NCBI GenBank assembly: GCA_964448675.1
Contig: CAYUZU010000014.1
Span: 56,895-120,894 of the forward strand
Direction of reading: 5' to 3'
Source of the DNA: CAYUZU01 sp964448675
GTDB taxonomy: Bacteria > Planctomycetota > Phycisphaerae > UBA1845 > Fen-1342
Length of the DNA stretch: 64,000 nt
Shown here: positions 48,533 through 56,630 of the stretch, piece after piece
Layout of the letters: every line of letters starts with the position of its first letter
How positions within the stretch are numbered: position 1 is the first letter of the stretch
Made by a program: the position numbers and the translations under genes
Notes under the pieces: generated by a model
Told to the model about the DNA's origin: nothing
What the model saw: the letters and a program-made list of their open reading frames with translations, nothing else
Databases searched by the model: none

Positions 48533-51500
48533 GTGTTCCCAGCAGTTCGTGCCCGGTTCGTCCTCTTCTGCGCTGTAGCGATCGCTGCACCGGCTCTGGC
48601 GGGTTTCCAGGAAACGCAGGTCTTCGAGCAGGGGCAGTACGGCTATCACACGTTCCGGATTCCCGCGGTCGTGGTGTCGAACGCGGGGACGGTCCTGGCG
48701 TTTGCCGAAGGACGCGTAAACAGCCCGTCGGACGCCGGCAACATCGACCTCGTGCTGCGTCGCAGCTTCGATGACGGGCAAGTCTGGCAGGGCCTGCAAG
48801 TCGTCCACAACGATGGCGCGCAGACGATCGGAAACCCCGTGCCCGTCGTGGACCGAACCACCGGGACGGTCTGGCTGCTGTTCTGTCGCAACAACGCGGA
48901 GGTCTTCGTCACTCACAGTACGAATGACGGCGAGAGCTGGGCCACACCGACGAACATCACCAACGACGTCGCCGACCCGGCCTGGGACTTCGTTGCGACC
49001 GGACCGGTGCACGGGTTCCAGATGGCCAGCGGGCGCCTGGTCGTGCCGAGCTATCGGAACCCGGCGAGCAGTCCGTCGGATGTGCGCTCGTACATGATCT
49101 ACAGCGACGACCACGGGGCGACGTGGACCAGTGGCGGTTACCCCAACGCGCGCTGTGGTGAATCGTCCGCGCTCGAAACCGAAGACGGACGCATTTACCT
49201 GAACGCGCGCAGCTGGACGGGTGTCAATCAGCGGGCCGTCGCGTTCAGCTCGAACGGCGGACTGTCCTGGGGCCCGGTCGCTTACCAACCGTCACTGCCC
49301 GATCCGCCGTGCCAGGGCAGCGTGATCCGCTTCACGACGAAGTACGAAGATCATCTCAACCGCGTGCTGTTCTCCAACCCGCCGGGGCTGACGCGAGACC
49401 AGCTTTCCGTGCGGGTGAGCTATGACGAGGGACTCACGTGGAATCCCGGGCGCATGGTCAGCGCGCACCTGACGGGCTATAGCGATCTCACGATTCTGCC
49501 GGATGGCCGGGTGGGTGTCTTCTACGAGCGCGGCGTTTCGGACTACCGCGAAGCCATGTGGTTTGCCACCTTTGACCGGGACTGGCTCGAGACGGTCACG
49601 GACCAGGTGGCGTGGCATTTCGACGAGCAGGGCAATGGCAACGCCTCGGCGGCCCCGGGCGCGATTCAGGATCTTGGCGGCAGTGGCCAGCACGCCACCG
49701 CGCTGGGCAGCCGCCTGCCGGCCTACGGCCCCGGTGCGGCGGAATACGGTGCTTCATCGGCCCTCACATTCACGATCGGCAGCGATCGGGTCGAATGGGC
49801 TGATGATTCCGGCCGGGCGTTGGACTTTGAAGCGAACGACAGCTTCACCCTCGAAGTGGTCATGCGGACCTCGGCACACGCTTCCGGGGGCGCCCTCAGT
49901 TCAGGAGGCCTGATCGCGAAGGACTGGGGTCCGAACCTGCCCAGTTGGTGGCTGCGCGTGCAGGACGGCCAACCCCGTTTCCTGATCGAGGATGATGCCG
50001 GCATTTCCGCGGCGATTACCGGCAGTGTCAGTGTGTCGGACGGCCAGTGGCACCACGTCGCCGCAGTGCGCGACAAGGTGCTCCAGGAGCTCCGCGTTTA
50101 CGTGGATCACGCGCTGGTCGGTGTGGCGACGGATGTGACTACAGGATCGCTCGCGAATCACCAGAACATCCGGATCGGTGCGTTCGGCAACGCCAGCCGT
50201 GAGTTCGATGGTGACATTGACCTGGTGCGGATCAGTCGCGGCGTGTTGCCGGCAGGGGCTTTCGTGCAGCCGTCCGTTGACGAGGACGTGGTGGCGTGGT
50301 GGACGTTCGAGGAAGGCCGCGCCGGGATGGCAGCCGCCCCGCTGCAAGGTGCGCTGCGTGACGCCAGTGGCCGGCGCCACCCGGCCACCGCCGGGGGCAC
50401 CCCTGCGCCGACGTACGTTGCAGGTCATGCGGCCTACGGCCAGACAACCGCACTCCAGTTCACCGCAGCAGACGACCGCGTGGTGGTGGAAGACCGCGGC
50501 GGCGATGCTTTCGACTTCGCGGGGGACGCAGACTTCACGCTGGAAGCACTGATCCGCACGACGCAGCAGGGCGAGGGCGGCCTCGTCGCCAAGGACCAGG
50601 GCGGCGGCCTGCCATCGTGGTGGTGGCGCGTCGAGGACGGTGGTCGCCTGCAGTTCGCCGTCTGCGATGGCACACAGGTGAGCAGCGTCCTCAGCGACGC
50701 CGCCGACGCCGTGAGCGATGGCGCCTGGCACCACGTCGCGGCGGTGCGTGACACGTTCGCCGGTCAGTTGCGACTCTACGTGGACGCGGCTCTGGTGAAA
50801 ACGGCCGACGACGCGACGACGGACGCCCTGGCCAACGATCGGGACCTGGTTGTCGGCGATCTTGCCAGCGTTACGAGCCCGTTCGTCGGCGACATTGACT
50901 TCGTGAAGATCACCCGGCGGGCCTTGGGGCCGGCGGCATTTGTCGCGCCGCTGCCCGCCCCGCCGATCGCGCTGGCCGATTGGCGATTCGACGAGCTGCC
51001 AGCCGGCGCCTACGCGGCGGCCGCGCTCGACAAGCTCGCGGACAGCAGCGGCAGCGGTCGGAACCTGACGGCCCTGGGCGTACCGCGGCCCCTTTACGTG
51101 CAAGGCGACGGTGTCCGCGAGGACGCGTCGGCGGTGTTCCTGCGAAACGACGAGCCGGACCAGCTCGCGTACATCGACCGCGGCGACGTACACTTCGACT
51201 TTGGTCCCGACGACAGCTTCACGCTTGAAGCGACCATCCGGACCACGCAGGCTGATGTGGGTGGCCTGCTTGCCAAGGACAACCCGGCGGGTGGCGGCTG
51301 GTCGTGGCAGATTGAGGGGGGCGGCACGATGCGGTTCGCTGTTTCGGACGGGGTCTACAGCGCGAGCGTGCGCAGCGCCGTGCTCGACAACGTCAACGAC
51401 GGCGCCTGGCATCACGTCGCGGCCGTGCGCGATGGCGCATCGGGCGAACTGCGTCTGTACAAGGACTATGTGCAGATCGATCTGGGGTTCGATTTCACCA

Positions 51501-51832
51501 GCGGCACGCTCGCGAATGACAAGGACCTGCTGATCGGTGCGCTGCACAGCAGCAACGCGGGGTTTGCGGGAACGATTGGCCGTGTGCGGATCAGCGCGGG
51601 GGCGCTCGAGCCAGGTGACTTCCTCGCGTGTTCGGCAACGCCGGGTGACCTGGATTGTGACGGCGCTTGCGATGCGGGTGACGCAGAGGTGCTCGGGACG
51701 TGCCTGCACGGGCCCGACGTCAACACGCCGCCGGCGGGGTGTGCACCAATCGACTTCGATCGCAGCGACCTGGATGAGGACGGCGATGTTGATCTGACGG
51801 ATGCTGCCATGTTGCAGGCGTTCGCCGGTTGA
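48533..51832 (+). CDS. Secreted exo-alpha-sialidase with three LamG domains and dockerin-like C terminus
   Basis: Sialidase (GH33-type) of about 1099 residues. Seen: signal peptide (about 5-24); catalytic propeller (about 28-370) with FRIP near 40-43, an acidic DAGNIDLVLRRS, and Asp boxes such as SFDDGQVW, STNDGESW, SDDHGATW, SSNGGLSW and SYDEGLTW; three LamG domains (about 380-575, 585-800, 805-1030), each with GAWHHVAAVRD-type segments; and two EF-hand units at the C terminus. The GTG at 48533 is chosen because GGAGG lies seven bases upstream and the signal peptide follows at once; an earlier in-frame ATG at 48470 is also open. It releases terminal sialic acid outside the cell. Confidence 0.93.
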   Translation: MFPAVRARFVLFCAVAIAAPALAGFQETQVFEQGQYGYHTFRIPAVVVSNAGTVLAFAEGRVNSPSDAGNIDLVLRRSFDDGQVWQGLQVVHNDGAQTIGNPVPVVDRTTGTVWLLFCRNNAEVFVTHSTNDGESWATPTNITNDVADPAWDFVATGPVHGFQMASGRLVVPSYRNPASSPSDVRSYMIYSDDHGATWTSGGYPNARCGESSALETEDGRIYLNARSWTGVNQRAVAFSSNGGLSWGPVAYQPSLPDPPCQGSVIRFTTKYEDHLNRVLFSNPPGLTRDQLSVRVSYDEGLTWNPGRMVSAHLTGYSDLTILPDGRVGVFYERGVSDYREAMWFATFDRDWLETVTDQVAWHFDEQGNGNASAAPGAIQDLGGSGQHATALGSRLPAYGPGAAEYGASSALTFTIGSDRVEWADDSGRALDFEANDSFTLEVVMRTSAHASGGALSSGGLIAKDWGPNLPSWWLRVQDGQPRFLIEDDAGISAAITGSVSVSDGQWHHVAAVRDKVLQELRVYVDHALVGVATDVTTGSLANHQNIRIGAFGNASREFDGDIDLVRISRGVLPAGAFVQPSVDEDVVAWWTFEEGRAGMAAAPLQGALRDASGRRHPATAGGTPAPTYVAGHAAYGQTTALQFTAADDRVVVEDRGGDAFDFAGDADFTLEALIRTTQQGEGGLVAKDQGGGLPSWWWRVEDGGRLQFAVCDGTQVSSVLSDAADAVSDGAWHHVAAVRDTFAGQLRLYVDAALVKTADDATTDALANDRDLVVGDLASVTSPFVGDIDFVKITRRALGPAAFVAPLPAPPIALADWRFDELPAGAYAAAALDKLADSSGSGRNLTALGVPRPLYVQGDGVREDASAVFLRNDEPDQLAYIDRGDVHFDFGPDDSFTLEATIRTTQADVGGLLAKDNPAGGGWSWQIEGGGTMRFAVSDGVYSASVRSAVLDNVNDGAWHHVAAVRDGASGELRLYKDYVQIDLGFDFTSGTLANDKDLLIGALHSSNAGFAGTIGRVRISAGALEPGDFLACSATPGDLDCDGACDAGDAEVLGTCLHGPDVNTPPAGCAPIDFDRSDLDEDGDVDLTDAAMLQAFAG

Positions 51833-51972
51833 TACAGCTATCTCAATGCGTGGGTGGCGCGGAGGGATACGACCAACGGCCGGAGCGAAGCTGCTGCGAG
51901 CAGGAGATAAGTACTTATTCATGAGTATTTTACGGACTTCTTCCGCAATCCGCAGAGCAGTGTTGCCGAGAA

Positions 51973-51991
51973 TGTACACATTGTATACAAT
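51973..51991 (+). promoter_or_regulatory. Candidate GntR/FCD operator, copy 2 (autoregulatory)
   Basis: TGTACACA (51973-51980) and TGTATACA (51982-51989) are nine bases apart; the second is inside the perfect palindrome ATTGTATACAAT. A TTGCCG at 51963-51968 and TACAAT at 51986-51991 could be -35 and -10 elements 17 bases apart, so a bound regulator would cover the -10. It ends 25 bases before the GntR start. Confidence 0.65.
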
Positions 51992-52015
51992 GCAAGCCGG
52001 CATGGGCTGATCATT

Positions 52016-52810
52016 ATGAACACGACCTTGAAACAACGCGCTTACGAGAGCATCCGCTCGAAGATCGAGGTGGGCGACTTGTGGGCTGGCGTGCGGCTCT
52101 CGGAGCTTTCGCTTTCGCGTGAGCTCGGCATCAGCCGGACGCCGATTCGCGAAGCCATTCACCAACTGGCCAGCGAGGGGATTGTCGAGCACGTTCCCCA
52201 TTACGGATCGTTTGTGAAGCGACACCGGCGTGACGAGCTCGTCGAGCTGTTCGAGCTGCGGGAGACGCTCGAGTGCTACGCAGTCGCCCGGGCCGCACAG
52301 CACATTTCCGAGACGGACCTGACCCTGCTCGAGGGTTTGTGCAGTGACATGCGTCCCCTTGTGCGTGAGGCCCTGCAGAGCCCATTGGGCGTAATCGACG
52401 GGCAGGATGCCGCCCGTTGGGTCATCAACGATTCGGTGTTTCACATGCTGCTGATTCGCGCGGCGCGGAACCGATCGCTGTTGCGGATCATCAATGATCT
52501 GCACCTCATGACGCGCATGTTCGGCCAGCGGCGCGAACCCTTGTCGGGACGCAACCTGGCCGGCATCTACGCGGGGCACTCGCGCATTGTCCGGGCGCTG
52601 CGGCGCGGCGATGCGGAGTTGGCGCAGCGGGAAATGTCGCGGCATATTCAGCGTGGCTGCCGACTGGTGTTGGCCATGTGTGACCGGGACGACGGAGACG
52701 GGGCTGTCTCGACGCCCCAGCTTGAGGCCTGGCCCGAGGAAGTGCGCGGCATCTTGCAGCGGTTCGAGTCCTTCAACTCGCCGCCGCGCGCGAAAGCCGG
52801 AGGGGAGTGA
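52016..52810 (+). CDS. GntR-family transcriptional regulator, FCD (FadR) subfamily
   Basis: DNA-binding regulator of 264 residues. Seen: N-terminal winged helix (about 5-70) with ELSLSRELGISRTPIREA, the family recognition helix signature, and a C-terminal all-helical FCD domain (about 80-230) with ELRETLECYAVARA, a metal-/effector-site His in NDSVFHMLLIRAA, and GIYAGHSRIVRALRRGD; acids and His at these sites usually bind a metal and a carboxylate effector. It is the first gene of the downstream set (LamG, pilin-like, UroD-like, symporter, sialidase, aldolase). A palindrome just upstream suggests autoregulation. A sialic acid or its breakdown product is a logical effector, inferred from context. 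Confidence 0.93.
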   Translation: MNTTLKQRAYESIRSKIEVGDLWAGVRLSELSLSRELGISRTPIREAIHQLASEGIVEHVPHYGSFVKRHRRDELVELFELRETLECYAVARAAQHISETDLTLLEGLCSDMRPLVREALQSPLGVIDGQDAARWVINDSVFHMLLIRAARNRSLLRIINDLHLMTRMFGQRREPLSGRNLAGIYAGHSRIVRALRRGDAELAQREMSRHIQRGCRLVLAMCDRDDGDGAVSTPQLEAWPEEVRGILQRFESFNSPPRAKAGGE

Positions 52811-52886
52811 AGACCAGCCGCCGTCGATGCTCAGCGACCGCGGCGCAGGAACTGACCGGTTGAAACTGCCGGAAGGAGAAACTGGG

Positions 52887-54416
52887 ATGCACACGACAAC
52901 ACGTCAACACGCCACGCTCACGCTTCTGGTCCTATGGACGGCCGTGGGGCTGTCCTCGGCCCAGGTAATCGGATTCTGGGAGTTCGACGAGCAGCCGCCG
53001 GGGAACTATGCCAGCACTGCTGCCGGCGCGATCTTCGACTCGAGCGGCAGCAATCACCACCTGACCGCCACCGGCAGTCCCGAGGTGCCGTTCTACGTCG
53101 ATGGGTCGGTGGCCTACGACAGCGGCTCGGCGCTCAACTTCCTGGATCCCGAGGACGACCGCCTCTACTACCCGGATGGCGGTGGCAGCGACTTCGATTT
53201 CGGTGGCAACGACAGCTTCACGATCGAGGCCGTCGTCGGCTCGCTGGTGCAGCCCGACGTCGGCGCCATCGCGGCGAAGGACGGGACGTCGGCCGCCGAA
53301 GCCCAGTGGTGGTTCCGGCACGAGAACGGGCAGCTGAAGTTTCTCATCAGTGATGGCCCGAATGTCTCGAGCGTGGTCACGGCGACGCCGCTGGCGCGGA
53401 TCAACGACGGCGCCTGGCACCACGTCGCGGCGGTCCGCGATGCAGACGCCCGCGTGCTGCGCGTCTATGTGGACTACCGGCTGGTCGGCACGGCCAGCGA
53501 TATCTCGGTCGGTGCGCTGGCCAACGATTCGGACATGACGATCGGTGCGTTCGCGAACAGCGTGACGCGCGAGTTCGGTCCGGGCGACATGGACTTCGTC
53601 AAGATCACGGCGGCGGCGCTCGAGCCGGCGCAGTTCGAGCAGATGCTGCCGGAGACCACCGAGGTGCTGGCGCTGTGGGAGTTCGAAGAAGGCACGCCGG
53701 GAACCATGGCGACCGGTGCGGCTGGTGAGATCCTGGACACCAGCGGCAATGCACGTCACGCCGATGCCGTCGGTGAGCCCGGGGCCTATCCGACCTACGT
53801 CGCGGGACAATGCGTCTCGACGGCACTGCAGTTCACTGCCGGCAGCGACGCGGTGCAGTATCCCTACAGCGCGCCGTATCCGTTCGACATTCCGGCGAAC
53901 GGGACCATGACGTTCGAGCTCGTGCTGCGCACGTCCGCCAGTGGCATCTACCAGGGCATGCTTGCGCGCGACCTGGAGGGGGCAGCGCAGTACTGGACCC
54001 GCATCAAGAATGACGACACGGTCCAGTTCTACGTGTCTGACGGCACGGGCAACGGTCTCAACTCGGCCGACGTGCTGCTGAACGACGGGGAGTGGCACCA
54101 TGTGGCGTTCGTGCGCGACGGTCGCCGCGAGCAACTGCGGTACTACGTCGACTACGAGCTCGTCGCGCGGACGGGAGAACCGACCGCGGGGCTGGTCGCG
54201 AACACGAGCCCGTTGACGATTGCCGAGTTCTTCTCCTCGATGGATCCGCGCGCATTCGTGGGCGAGATCGACCTGGTCCGGGTGAGCTCGGGCGCGCTGG
54301 CGCCGGCGGACTTCTTCCAGCAGTGCCCCGACCTGCAGGCGGATCTGGACGGTGATTTCGATGTGGACATGGACGACTTCAACATCATGCAGCTGGAGTT
54401 CACCGGCCCGCGATAG
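52887..54416 (+). CDS. Secreted protein with two LamG domains and dockerin-like C terminus
   Basis: Protein of 509 residues. Seen: signal peptide (about 10-27, LVLWTAVGLSSAQ), two LamG/concanavalin-like domains (about 30-255 and 265-460) each with GAWHHVAAVRD or GEWHHVAFVRDG, and one EF-hand loop near the C terminus (DLDGDFDVDMDDFNIM). There is no sialidase propeller. AAGGAG lies before the ATG at 52887. It begins 76 bases after the GntR stop and is followed by a hairpin. It resembles the LamG part of the upstream sialidase, so it probably binds the same type of host or algal glycan; ligand not known. Confidence 0.88.
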   Translation: MHTTTRQHATLTLLVLWTAVGLSSAQVIGFWEFDEQPPGNYASTAAGAIFDSSGSNHHLTATGSPEVPFYVDGSVAYDSGSALNFLDPEDDRLYYPDGGGSDFDFGGNDSFTIEAVVGSLVQPDVGAIAAKDGTSAAEAQWWFRHENGQLKFLISDGPNVSSVVTATPLARINDGAWHHVAAVRDADARVLRVYVDYRLVGTASDISVGALANDSDMTIGAFANSVTREFGPGDMDFVKITAAALEPAQFEQMLPETTEVLALWEFEEGTPGTMATGAAGEILDTSGNARHADAVGEPGAYPTYVAGQCVSTALQFTAGSDAVQYPYSAPYPFDIPANGTMTFELVLRTSASGIYQGMLARDLEGAAQYWTRIKNDDTVQFYVSDGTGNGLNSADVLLNDGEWHHVAFVRDGRREQLRYYVDYELVARTGEPTAGLVANTSPLTIAEFFSSMDPRAFVGEIDLVRVSSGALAPADFFQQCPDLQADLDGDFDVDMDDFNIMQLEFTGPR

Positions 54417-54451
54417 GCTGCGCGCCGACTCGAGACTGCATCCCAGAGCTT

Positions 54452-54478
54452 GCCGGATCGGCAACCAGCCGATCCGGC
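54452..54478. terminator. Hairpin between the LamG and pseudopilin genes
   Basis: GCCGGATCGGC (54452-54462) and GCCGATCCGGC (54468-54478) form an 11-bp perfect stem with a 5-base loop. No T tract; it may attenuate or protect mRNA within the transcript rather than stop it. Confidence 0.45.
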
Positions 54479-54494
54479 GGTCGGAGCCGAGGAC

Positions 54495-55385
54495 ATGGAC
54501 AAGCGCGCAGCATTCACGCTAATCGAGCTGCTGGTCGTCGTGGCCATCATCGCCCTGTTGATCAGCATTCTGTTGCCTTCGCTGCACGGCGCCCGGCAGC
54601 AGGCCAAGCTCGGGGTCTGTGCCAGCAACCAGCGGCAGATCGTCGCGGCAGCGCTGATGTACGAGCAGGAGGAGCGCCGGCTGCCGCCCTCGATTTGTCA
54701 CAACAAGAACCTGGATCCCCGCGGTCGGTTCTGGGCCAAACCCTCCTGGATCAACTACCACGCCGACAATCCGCCCCCCAGCGTCAATGGCGGTGCCGTC
54801 TGGCGGTTCATCGGCAGGACCCTGCCCGGGCCCGACATCTTCATTTGCCCGCTTTCACCCGGGAAGCCGCTGGAGATGAACGAGGATTACGAGGGCGCCA
54901 ACACGGCGTACCTGCACGGTTCGTACTACCTGCTCTGGAATTACGGCGGTTTCGAGTGGGACTGGGCGGCGCGGGTTACCTATGGCTCGGACAGCGACGC
55001 GTGGTTCTACGGCCCGAGAAGCAGCGACGACATGCGGGCCGGCGGGGAGCACGCCGAACTGAAACTGTCGGCTGCGGACCGGTTGCTGACGTGCGACCGG
55101 CTGGATTGGAATGATCCGGATGGACACACCTGGGATGCGTCGCATCCCTTCCGGGATGCGCACGCGCACCGCGCGAACACGATCTCGATCCACACACGCG
55201 CCGGTGACCCCAGCGTCGACCCGCAGGCGGCGTTGCCCGCGGTGCGGCGCAACGCCGGGTTTCTCGATGGGCACGTGGAGACTTTCACGAGCGATCAGTC
55301 GGTCGGCCTCAAGCGGCGCCTGCCCCGCGATGCCGTGACGTTTCTGCCGCAGCGCGCGGTCCCGGACTACGACAAGGACCTGTAG
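54495..55385 (+). CDS. Prepilin-type protein with N-terminal methylation motif
   Basis: Protein of 296 residues. Seen: N-terminal type IV pilin-like cleavage and methylation site, KRAAFTLIELLVVVAIIALL, then a helix and a long C-terminal domain (about 40-296), with the planctomycete-typical DGH motif near residue 255 (FLDGHVETF). Many such proteins occur in Planctomycetota genomes, often next to polysaccharide-use genes, and are processed by prepilin peptidase and exported by type II secretion-like machinery. GGAG precedes the ATG at 54495; an in-frame ATG 15 codons upstream lies in the hairpin. Function in this locus unknown. Confidence 0.9.
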   Translation: MDKRAAFTLIELLVVVAIIALLISILLPSLHGARQQAKLGVCASNQRQIVAAALMYEQEERRLPPSICHNKNLDPRGRFWAKPSWINYHADNPPPSVNGGAVWRFIGRTLPGPDIFICPLSPGKPLEMNEDYEGANTAYLHGSYYLLWNYGGFEWDWAARVTYGSDSDAWFYGPRSSDDMRAGGEHAELKLSAADRLLTCDRLDWNDPDGHTWDASHPFRDAHAHRANTISIHTRAGDPSVDPQAALPAVRRNAGFLDGHVETFTSDQSVGLKRRLPRDAVTFLPQRAVPDYDKDL

Positions 55386-55469
55386 CCGAACGACACCGCA
55401 TGACCGCCACCCGATCGATCGGCGACGGCGCACTGTCGCCCGACGGCTCATACCGGCACGAGGTTTGTT

Positions 55470-56612
55470 TTGCCTGAACTGGCGGAGGATCTGCGACGGC
55501 TGCTCGACCATTTCGAGCGGCGCATCGATCCGGACCACGTCGCGCGCGTGCGCGGCAGGTACCAGCGTTTCCTGCAAGGCGCTCCGGTCGCCCCCCCACC
55601 GCTGACGTGTTATGTGCGGTACGAAGGATCGGACTTCACGCCGTACCCGGTGCGTGAGACGATCGACAACCCGGAGAGGATGCTGGTCAACGAACTGCTG
55701 ATGGGCTTCACCTCGCTCTATCACGCACTCGACCGCAATGATGATACCCCCTACGTGATTCGGCCCAACCTGGGCACGGGCATCGTTGCGTCGATGTTCG
55801 GCGCGCCCATCGAGTTGCTGGGAGACAATCCACCCTGGGCGCGCCCGCTGGGAGGCATCGCGGCGATTGAGCGCGTCGTCGACGCGCCGTTGCCGGACGT
55901 GACCGCGGGACTGGGGCGGCAGATGTGCGCGCACTATGCGTTCTTCCACGACGTGCTGGCCGGCTATCCGCGCTGTGCCGCGGCCTGCGACATCACCCTG
56001 CCCGACCTGCAGGGCCCGTTCGACACCGCCGAGCTGCTGTGGGGCTCGAGAATCTACGTCGCGCTGCGGCGTCAGCCGGACCTGGTGCGGAAGTTGCTCG
56101 ACAAGGTGACGCAGCAGATGGTCCGCGTCTGGCACGTCGTGGAACCGCTCGTGTCTGACACGTTGATGCCGCTGGGGAACTTCCAGCACGCGACCGCGGT
56201 CAAGGGGCGCCTGCTGATCCGCAACGACTCCAGCGTGCTGATCTCGCCCGAGATGTATGCCGACATCGTGCGCGAATACGACGCACGGCTGGCGGCCGAG
56301 CTCGGCGCTGCGATTCACTTCTGCGGCGATGGCACGCACCAGATCGAAAACCTGATCACCATCCCGGGTGTCCAGGGGCTTGATTTCGGCCAGGCGGACA
56401 TGATGGACATCGCCGCGATATACGCCAGGACATTGCCGCTTGGCATCCCGCTCTCACGCGTCCGGCTGTCACGCGATGCACTGTGCCGCGGCATTGCGAC
56501 CGAGCGATATCCGCGGCTTGCCAGCCTGTGCTACGCCGCGCAGGATGTTGCCGATGCGCAAGCCGTGTGCGCGGATTACTATCGCCATGCCAACGCCGAT
56601 GTCGGCCCTTGA
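55470..56612 (+). CDS. Uroporphyrinogen decarboxylase-family protein (methyltransferase-like)
   Basis: Cytoplasmic protein of 380 residues, URO-D fold family. Seen: an alpha/beta barrel pattern with no clear signal; H283-x-C285 in AIHFCGDG, which matches the zinc-binding HxC motif of corrinoid-dependent methyltransferases such as MtaA. True uroporphyrinogen decarboxylases lack this and carry a substrate Arg pair near the N terminus that I do not see. So a methyltransferase-like role is more likely than haem synthesis. The start is a TTG at 55470 with GAGG about seven bases upstream, so it is less certain. It lies 84 bases after the pilin-like gene and 18 bases before the symporter fusion. Confidence 0.82.
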   Translation: MPELAEDLRRLLDHFERRIDPDHVARVRGRYQRFLQGAPVAPPPLTCYVRYEGSDFTPYPVRETIDNPERMLVNELLMGFTSLYHALDRNDDTPYVIRPNLGTGIVASMFGAPIELLGDNPPWARPLGGIAAIERVVDAPLPDVTAGLGRQMCAHYAFFHDVLAGYPRCAAACDITLPDLQGPFDTAELLWGSRIYVALRRQPDLVRKLLDKVTQQMVRVWHVVEPLVSDTLMPLGNFQHATAVKGRLLIRNDSSVLISPEMYADIVREYDARLAAELGAAIHFCGDGTHQIENLITIPGVQGLDFGQADMMDIAAIYARTLPLGIPLSRVRLSRDALCRGIATERYPRLASLCYAAQDVADAQAVCADYYRHANADVGP

Positions 56613-56630
56613 AGGAAGAACGAGACCGCA

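Noticed and set aside
49901..52894. A 997-codon open frame on the minus strand over the sialidase and GntR genes
   Set aside because: Antisense to intact genes with clear motifs; composition typical of a shadow frame.
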